Shown here: positions 61,241 to 64,000 of the stretch, piece after piece
Numbering within the stretch: position 1 is the stretch's first letter
Layout: each line of letters begins with the position of its first letter
Notes under the pieces: generated by a model
The model's database searches: none
Told to the model about the DNA's origin: nothing
What the model saw: the letters and a program-made list of their open reading frames with translations, nothing else
Assembly (NCBI GenBank): GCA_038501785.1
Contig: JBAMJR010000332.1
Span: 546,001-610,000, forward strand
From: Myoxocephalus aenaeus
Lineage: Eukaryota; Chordata; Actinopteri; Perciformes; Cottidae
Length of the DNA: 64,000 nucleotides
Reading direction: 5' to 3'
Position numbers and translations under genes: made by a program

Positions 61241-62436
61241 CATAGTAGTTCATCTCAACGCAGGACTCTGACCCCCACTGGTTGTCCGGCTGGCGATCAC
61301 CCCAATTGGTGCATTTGTATTCAGACCCATCAGTCCAAACAAATGTGTTACCACTCTGAAAAAACAAAAACAAACAGTGGATCACTTGAGGATGACTACT
61401 GTACTAACATTCATACGGTCTGTGTTCTTCATCTCACCATAATTATGATCAGACTAACAACCCACTGGTCAGCTGGTTTACGATGCTCCAGTTTGTGACT
61501 CGCATGTCTTTGCATTGGAGTTGTCTCCTGGATACTAAATCATTGGACTTTATAGAAGTCAAAGTAACCCATAATAATATAATATTACATCTTCAGTACT
61601 ACACTAGCATGAGCTATCAACAGCACAAGCCTGCTACTATTACAGTATTACATTATGTTGTCTTTCTATTTCACGACATGTGATTTCCAAATAATTCTCA
61701 GACATAAATATTGTTCTTTTTACTACATCTCAGAGGTATTCTGGGTGGCAGGTTTTGGTTATCAATGTTGTAGGTTAGTATATTAGTTATTGTAAAATGG
61801 ATGAAACATCATAATAAATACAACAGTGCAGTGAAAGATATCTATAAAAACGTTTGATACTTGTTATTATGCATGAAATTTAATTATTACATTGTATGAG
61901 TCAAATCTGAATCTGCAACATAACATTAACATGTGTCAGCCAGGTTAATGCAGTAATACAACATGTTACTCTGAGGTAGAAGTACACAGTAAGTAGTAAA
62001 CAGCTCAGTAGGATGTTTCTATGCGCTTCAGGAGGCTTTTTGTTCATTATTTTGGTGGACGATTAGTGAGAATAGGAACATAATTCAATAATTCAATAAT
62101 GCATGTTTACCTCTGTGATTTCATTGTAAACACATTAGAGGCACAAACTGAACAAACATTCACTTCTTACCCGTTCCAGTCCGATCCAGTAATACAATCT
62201 TACATGTATGGCCCTGTACATGGCACATTCCACTTTATGCAGCTCATCAGTGCCGTCGATTGATACCAGATCTCCACTTCTGAAGCTCCTACAGAATTTC
62301 TGTCATCAAAAGAAATAAAAAAGGATTATTCTTCATCCTTATTCTCTTATCTGAACTTTCTTCTCCTGACCTTGAAGTCATGAAGGCTGTTCACGATCCC
62401 TTACCTTCTGCTCTGAGGAGAATGCACAAGATCGCC
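61241..62436 (-). CDS. C-type lectin domain gene, partial
   Basis: Three minus-strand exons can be placed: 62405-62436 (uncertain, 32 bp), 62171-62299 and 61241-61355, with AG acceptors and GTAAG donors. The two firm exons join in frame to give KFCRSFRSGDLVSID, then YYWIGLER, then SGNTFVWTDGSEYKC and NWGDRQPDNQWGSESCVEMN. These are the FCRSFGGDLVSI, WIGL, WxDGS and ExCVEMN landmarks of a C-type lectin domain. The QPD tripeptide in the calcium site predicts galactose-type rather than mannose-type binding (EPN). The last exon with the WND motif and final cysteines, and the signal peptide, were not found; an hAT remnant lies just downstream, at 60474-61040. It may be a broken gene or one with distant exons. 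Confidence 0.72.
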
Positions 62437-64000
62437 CTTAAAAATATAAAGATTACTTAAATTCTTTATATTTCATTTTGTTTTTCAAATTGTTCTCAAA
62501 ATGTAATTTTCTTTTTGCAGTTTCACATTTCAATTTAAATGTTTTATTTCAAGGTTTTAATGTGAGAAATTACCAATAAGATTTTCTATTATTTTCAAAA
62601 ATGCCAAAATCATAAAATTGCGAACTGAATGTACTAAATACAGAATATCTCCTCAACCACAAGGGCTATTTGAATAATTTCAAAAGGTATAATATCCAGA
62701 AAACGCGTGTGAGACTAGCTCAACAACACATTATAGTTATCATCATTACAGCTCAATCTTGATGCAGGATGCACAGGTTGCTATTGCGCTGCTCTTATTA
62801 TCCGTGCGCCTTCCTCAACGGGATTCTGTAGAAATGGGCAGGCCGTTTTTCCAAGACAATGATTGGCCAGTAGGCGGTCTTATAGACCCGCTGAGATCTT
62901 ATCCGGGAACTTAACCTGCTCCGGAGCAGGTTAGGCGTTCAGCGTAAGTTACCGGGGCAACGTACTCCGCTAAGAAGTGAACCAGCTTCGTGAGACGGAA
63001 AACCCAGGGTTAATCCAGAAGTTACCTCGCTAAGCCGAAATCCAGCTTCGTGAGACAGGCCTCATGTCTGTTTTATTGATGTTGGCAGTGAAGACAGTCT
63101 TTGAGAGAAAGACGGTGGTGAAACAGGACAGAAAAAAAGAAATACAGAAATATGTGAAAGACAAAAACCTCTTAATAGCTGGTAACATGGTGGTCGGCCG
63201 TAGTGGGTTTGGATCACGTGTCCGCACCAGCAAACAGGAACGCAGGCTTGAATTTGTCCATCATATGAGCTTCAATGTAAGTTAATGCCACCAATGAAAA
63301 CACACATATTCAGACTGAATGTTGGTGCAGACATTAATTAGCAAACGTTTGTATGGATGGTAAAATAATAAATACATTAGAGTTCAATTTAAAATATATC
63401 ACTATCAGTCACAACCTGGCTCAAGGTTGGACCGCATGTGGTCTAGGTTTGTTTTAATCAACTGACAAATAAATAAAGCTAAAAGCCCAAAAGGTGTAAG
63501 TCACGAGACAGAGAAAGATCCCAGAGTCAGTCCAGGTGAGTGGACCAGCTGACTGCATCCTCCAACCCCATGCAGGTAGAGGACAAAGAGTCGTGTTTAG
63601 AGGAGCTGATACTGTTTCAAACTGCTGAACGGCATTATTATTATTCATTTATTCATCTCAGGATGATTCAGAGCTACTGAAGACAAACACAAGTTAAACA
63701 TGTACATCTCTGTTTGCTGTGTAAGCACTTCAGGGTGAGGAGTATTCCTGCAGAAAACTAATTTAATGATGAAAGCAAACAGAAGGATCAACTGTCTATT
63801 CTAATGAGTAAAGTGGAACACGGTGCTGCTGTTTTTATAAGGCGTTTTTTTTCTTTTCTTTTACTATCCAACTGCCAACAATGATGAGCAACTAGTGCCA
63901 CTCAGCAGTCCATGAGATGTCAAGCTGACATCAGCTGACCATCACTGTACAGACAATGACATGTTGACTTGCCATAAGCCAGCAGGTTTCCATCCGAATA
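62437..64000. other. Intergenic, with a Harbinger-like piece at about 62860-63065
   Basis: The stretch 62860-63065 holds repeated CCAGCTTCGTGAGAC (two copies, about 62980 and 63042) and TAACCTGCTCCGGAGCAGGTTA palindrome-like sequence, as in subterminal parts of fish Harbinger/Kolobok-type elements. The rest shows no recognisable gene. The open frames at 63064-63285 and 63454-63648 have no known domain. Confidence 0.4.

Overview
The window looks like nuclear DNA from a ray-finned (probably percomorph) fish. It is intron-rich, full of (TA)n and (TG)n microsatellites, and carries BEL/Pao, LINE, hAT and Harbinger-like element remains, a C2H2 zinc-finger relic and a fish-style C-type lectin fragment. 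Nothing points to a prokaryote. The species cannot be named from sequence alone.

The centre of the window is a cluster of secreted/cell-surface mucin-type genes on the + strand. Gene 1 (promoter about 13.8 kb, coding exons 15010-22685) has six exons: a 5'UTR exon, a signal-peptide exon, one 6.7-kb exon coding for Thr-Thr-Thr-Thr-Ala-Ala-Pro repeats, three exons that together build one SEA domain (the N-terminal strand lies at the end of the repeat exon), and a last exon coding for a Ser-rich stem and a C-terminal hydrophobic tail typical of a GPI-anchor signal. Gene 2 (promoter about 31.0 kb, coding exons 32136-57033) starts and ends with near-copies of the same exons. In between, the three-exon unit [repeat exon + SEA exon a + SEA exon b] occurs five times. 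Every splice junction I could place is GT-AG and keeps frame; the joined reading frames are 2,386 and 6,553 codons long. The repeat unit starts and ends in a phase-1 intron, so it can be multiplied without breaking the frame. Units 2 and 3 of gene 2 are almost identical copies about 4.35 kb apart. Four of the five units carry the same LINE-tail insertion in the intron that splits the SEA domain, while unit 5 keeps the empty site.

Region by region: 1-1840 is the gag-like part of a BEL/Pao retrotransposon (- strand, cut by the window edge). 2.0-4.2 kb is intergenic with a possible LTR, a 62-bp echo of the mucin promoter, a tRNA-derived SINE-like piece and microsatellites. 4.3-7.9 kb is a third, isolated Thr/Ala/Pro array without visible signal, SEA or anchor exons, set between two pieces of interspersed repeats. 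7.9-13.7 kb is repeat-rich intergenic DNA with a clean hAT-type MITE. 13.7-23.5 kb is gene 1 plus a 3' minisatellite. 23.7-30.9 kb is a transposon graveyard (solo LTR, Harbinger-like end, zinc-finger pseudogene, two LINE pieces, hAT transposase piece, degenerate tandem repeat). 30.9-57.8 kb is gene 2 plus the same 3' minisatellite. 57.8-64 kb holds a promoter-like echo, two hAT-type elements and part of a C-type lectin gene on the - strand.

The two mucin genes probably make heavily O-glycosylated, GPI-tethered surface proteins whose SEA domains sit between or below the mucin stretches. Because the 21-bp repeat contains no stop codon in any frame, very long open frames in all six frames are expected and are not themselves evidence of genes. 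The TTTTAAP frame is chosen because it alone joins the signal exon, the SEA domain and the anchor exon, and because most variation between repeats is at its third codon positions.
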